Shown: positions 11,929 through 13,015 of the stretch, in pieces
Layout of the letters: each line of letters opens with the position of its first letter
Numbering within the stretch: the first letter of the stretch is position 1
Assembly: GCA_964434955.1 (NCBI GenBank)
Contig: CAYSXI010000152.1
Location: 1 to 13,015, forward strand
Direction of reading: 5' to 3'
DNA length: 13,015 nucleotides
Source of the DNA: JANQLU01 sp964434955
Lineage (GTDB): Bacteria; Planctomycetota; Planctomycetia; Pirellulales; Pirellulaceae
Program-made: the position numbers and the translations under genes
The notes under the pieces: model-generated
What the model saw: the letters and a program-made list of their open reading frames with translations, nothing else
Told to the model about the DNA's origin: nothing
Database searches by the model: none

Positions 11929-13015
11929 TAACCGGTTTCGTTATTGGACAGTGGAGGCGTGCGGAAATTCGTTGTGAATCGAAACAGACGCGTTATAAAA
12001 ACCGGCGCCAGGTTTGCTTGTGGAAGGATTCCGATTTTTCGCCTGACGACGAGGTACTGACCAATACGTGAAATGAGCAAGGCTGCCGCGACGACCGCGG
12101 TGATGCCGAGCACACCAAACTGGTTGATCGCAAAAGGCCCGATTGCCAAAACTGGAAGTGCCACCAGGAAGCAGGCCAATGCCCACCATTGATGCCCCGT
12201 CATCACCAGGATGACGTCGCAAGGTCCCATCCAGTTCCTGACCATCTGGACAGACGCCAGAATGGCCAGCGAGCCGGCTCCAATCGCAAATGAGGGCTGG
12301 AAAACGATACCGAGGATCGGGCCGCCCGCGAAAACCAACAATAGAAAAAGCGGAAGGGATAGAAGCAAACTAATCGTCGAAACCGACCGCAGCACGTTCT
12401 GCAAAACTTGAAGGTTGTTTTTTGAATACTGTTCGCTGATCGTTGACGCCGAGGCCAGGCCAAGCATCGTCAAAGGAACAACGATCAAGAAACCGAGTTT
12501 CCAAACCGCTTCGAATGAGTTGACATGAATGTCTTCACCAAATGACTTGGCCAAAAGTTGCCCCGATTGGTCGATTCCGTAAGCTGAGAGGTTGAGCAGC
12601 ATGATCGGAAATGCCTCTTTGAGAACCGCCAGCCCCCGGAATGATTGCGGATGCAGTTGACCACCGCCGGGCTTATCGGGCTTGCTGTTTTTCCGCTCGA
12701 GCTTTTCAGTCCATTTCTGCAGCTTCGCTTTTGGCCACGCGAATATTAGCCAAATGCTACTAAGCAAAATCGGCGCGACGAATGAACTGGGCCCCGCAAT
12801 CATGATCGAGTCAAGTTGCAGTTGCTCGTTCCAAATCAGGTAAACGATCGTAGAGAGAAAAATAAAGTTCGCCAACAATCCACCTGACACTCCCGCCAAT
12901 AGGCTTGCTGCAAAAAGATGGTGGAGGCCGCGAAACGTTTCCGCGACAATTTGGCTCAAAGAAAGCAAGACAATCCAGCAAGTAATTGCAGGGACATGAG
13001 GAATCAAGGCTTCGG
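11928..13015 (-). CDS. Polysaccharide flippase-like membrane protein (Wzx/MATE superfamily), N-terminus outside window
   Basis: The frame is open from the window end (13015) to a TAA at 11930-11928, about 361 residues. A TTG at 13007 could be read as a start, but coding continues upstream of it and flippases of this type are usually 450-500 aa, so the N-terminal third is probably missing. The visible part has about nine hydrophobic segments, a basic cytoplasmic loop (KLQKWTEKLERKNSKPDK) in the middle, and the second-half pattern AFPIMLLNLSAYGIDQSGQLLAKSF followed by paired helices, typical of Wzx/PST transporters. It would translocate lipid-linked glycan across the inner membrane for the downstream glycosyltransferase and ligase-type genes. 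Its stop and the next ATG overlap. The exact subfamily is not certain. Confidence 0.82.
   Translation of the reverse strand, partial: EALIPHVPAITCWIVLLSLSQIVAETFRGLHHLFAASLLAGVSGGLLANFIFLSTIVYLIWNEQLQLDSIMIAGPSSFVAPILLSSIWLIFAWPKAKLQKWTEKLERKNSKPDKPGGGQLHPQSFRGLAVLKEAFPIMLLNLSAYGIDQSGQLLAKSFGEDIHVNSFEAVWKLGFLIVVPLTMLGLASASTISEQYSKNNLQVLQNVLRSVSTISLLLSLPLFLLLVFAGGPILGIVFQPSFAIGAGSLAILASVQMVRNWMGPCDVILVMTGHQWWALACFLVALPVLAIGPFAINQFGVLGITAVVAAALLISRIGQYLVVRRKIGILPQANLAPVFITRLFRFTTNFRTPPLSNNETG

Noticed and set aside
1..13015. Defence island, toxin-antitoxin pair, prophage or insertion sequence
   Set aside because: No transposase, integrase, nuclease, toxin or terminal inverted repeats with target duplications were seen anywhere in the window.

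Overview
The window looks like chromosomal DNA from a planctomycete, probably a Pirellulaceae/Rhodopirellula-type marine species. This is inference from protein style: an exported PQQ-type propeller opening with DWPGFLGPGRDS, a secreted HEAT-repeat protein ending in a GFEKDEQRKSAIKKWKE-type tail, and a xylose-isomerase-like TIM-barrel protein with the WAGGFTGSDG motif. Base composition is balanced. There is no sign of a plasmid, phage, transposase, CRISPR array or rRNA/tRNA gene.

Layout, left to right. (1) 1-375, minus: ArfB-type ribosome-rescue hydrolase, 3' end outside the window. (2) 463-1803, plus: exported PQQ/BamB-like beta-propeller, convergent with (3) 1949-2764, minus: a sugar-phosphate isomerase-like TIM barrel that seems to lack two metal ligands. 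(4) 3107-3421, plus: small BON-domain protein, convergent with (5) 3717-4679, minus: exported TraB/Tiki/GumN-fold protein with a clear intrinsic terminator and a good promoter. (6) 5078-5860 and 5870-7120, minus: a translationally coupled pair, an exported HEAT-repeat protein followed by a DUF2071 (YqjF-like) protein. (7) 7396-8421, minus: acyl-CoA/fatty-acid desaturase with all three histidine boxes. (8) 8792-9478, plus: HAD phosphatase, whose stop codon overlaps the stop codon of the next, convergent gene. (9) 9475-13015, minus: a tightly packed polysaccharide operon, flippase (5' end outside the window), GT4 glycosyltransferase, O-antigen ligase/polymerase.

The only clear multi-gene pathway is (9): a glycosyltransferase adds sugar to a lipid-linked glycan, the flippase moves it across the membrane, and the Wzy/WaaL-type protein polymerises or ligates it. 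The other genes look like independent housekeeping or family-of-unknown-function genes. The gene spacers are more distinctive: at least three carry short tandem repeats of about 15-16 bp with unrelated sequences, the largest being five units of 16 bp at 4959-5038. I do not see a defence system or another obvious novel multi-gene system. The best candidates for follow-up are the HEAT/DUF2071 pair, the metal-ligand-deficient isomerase-like protein and the spacer repeats.
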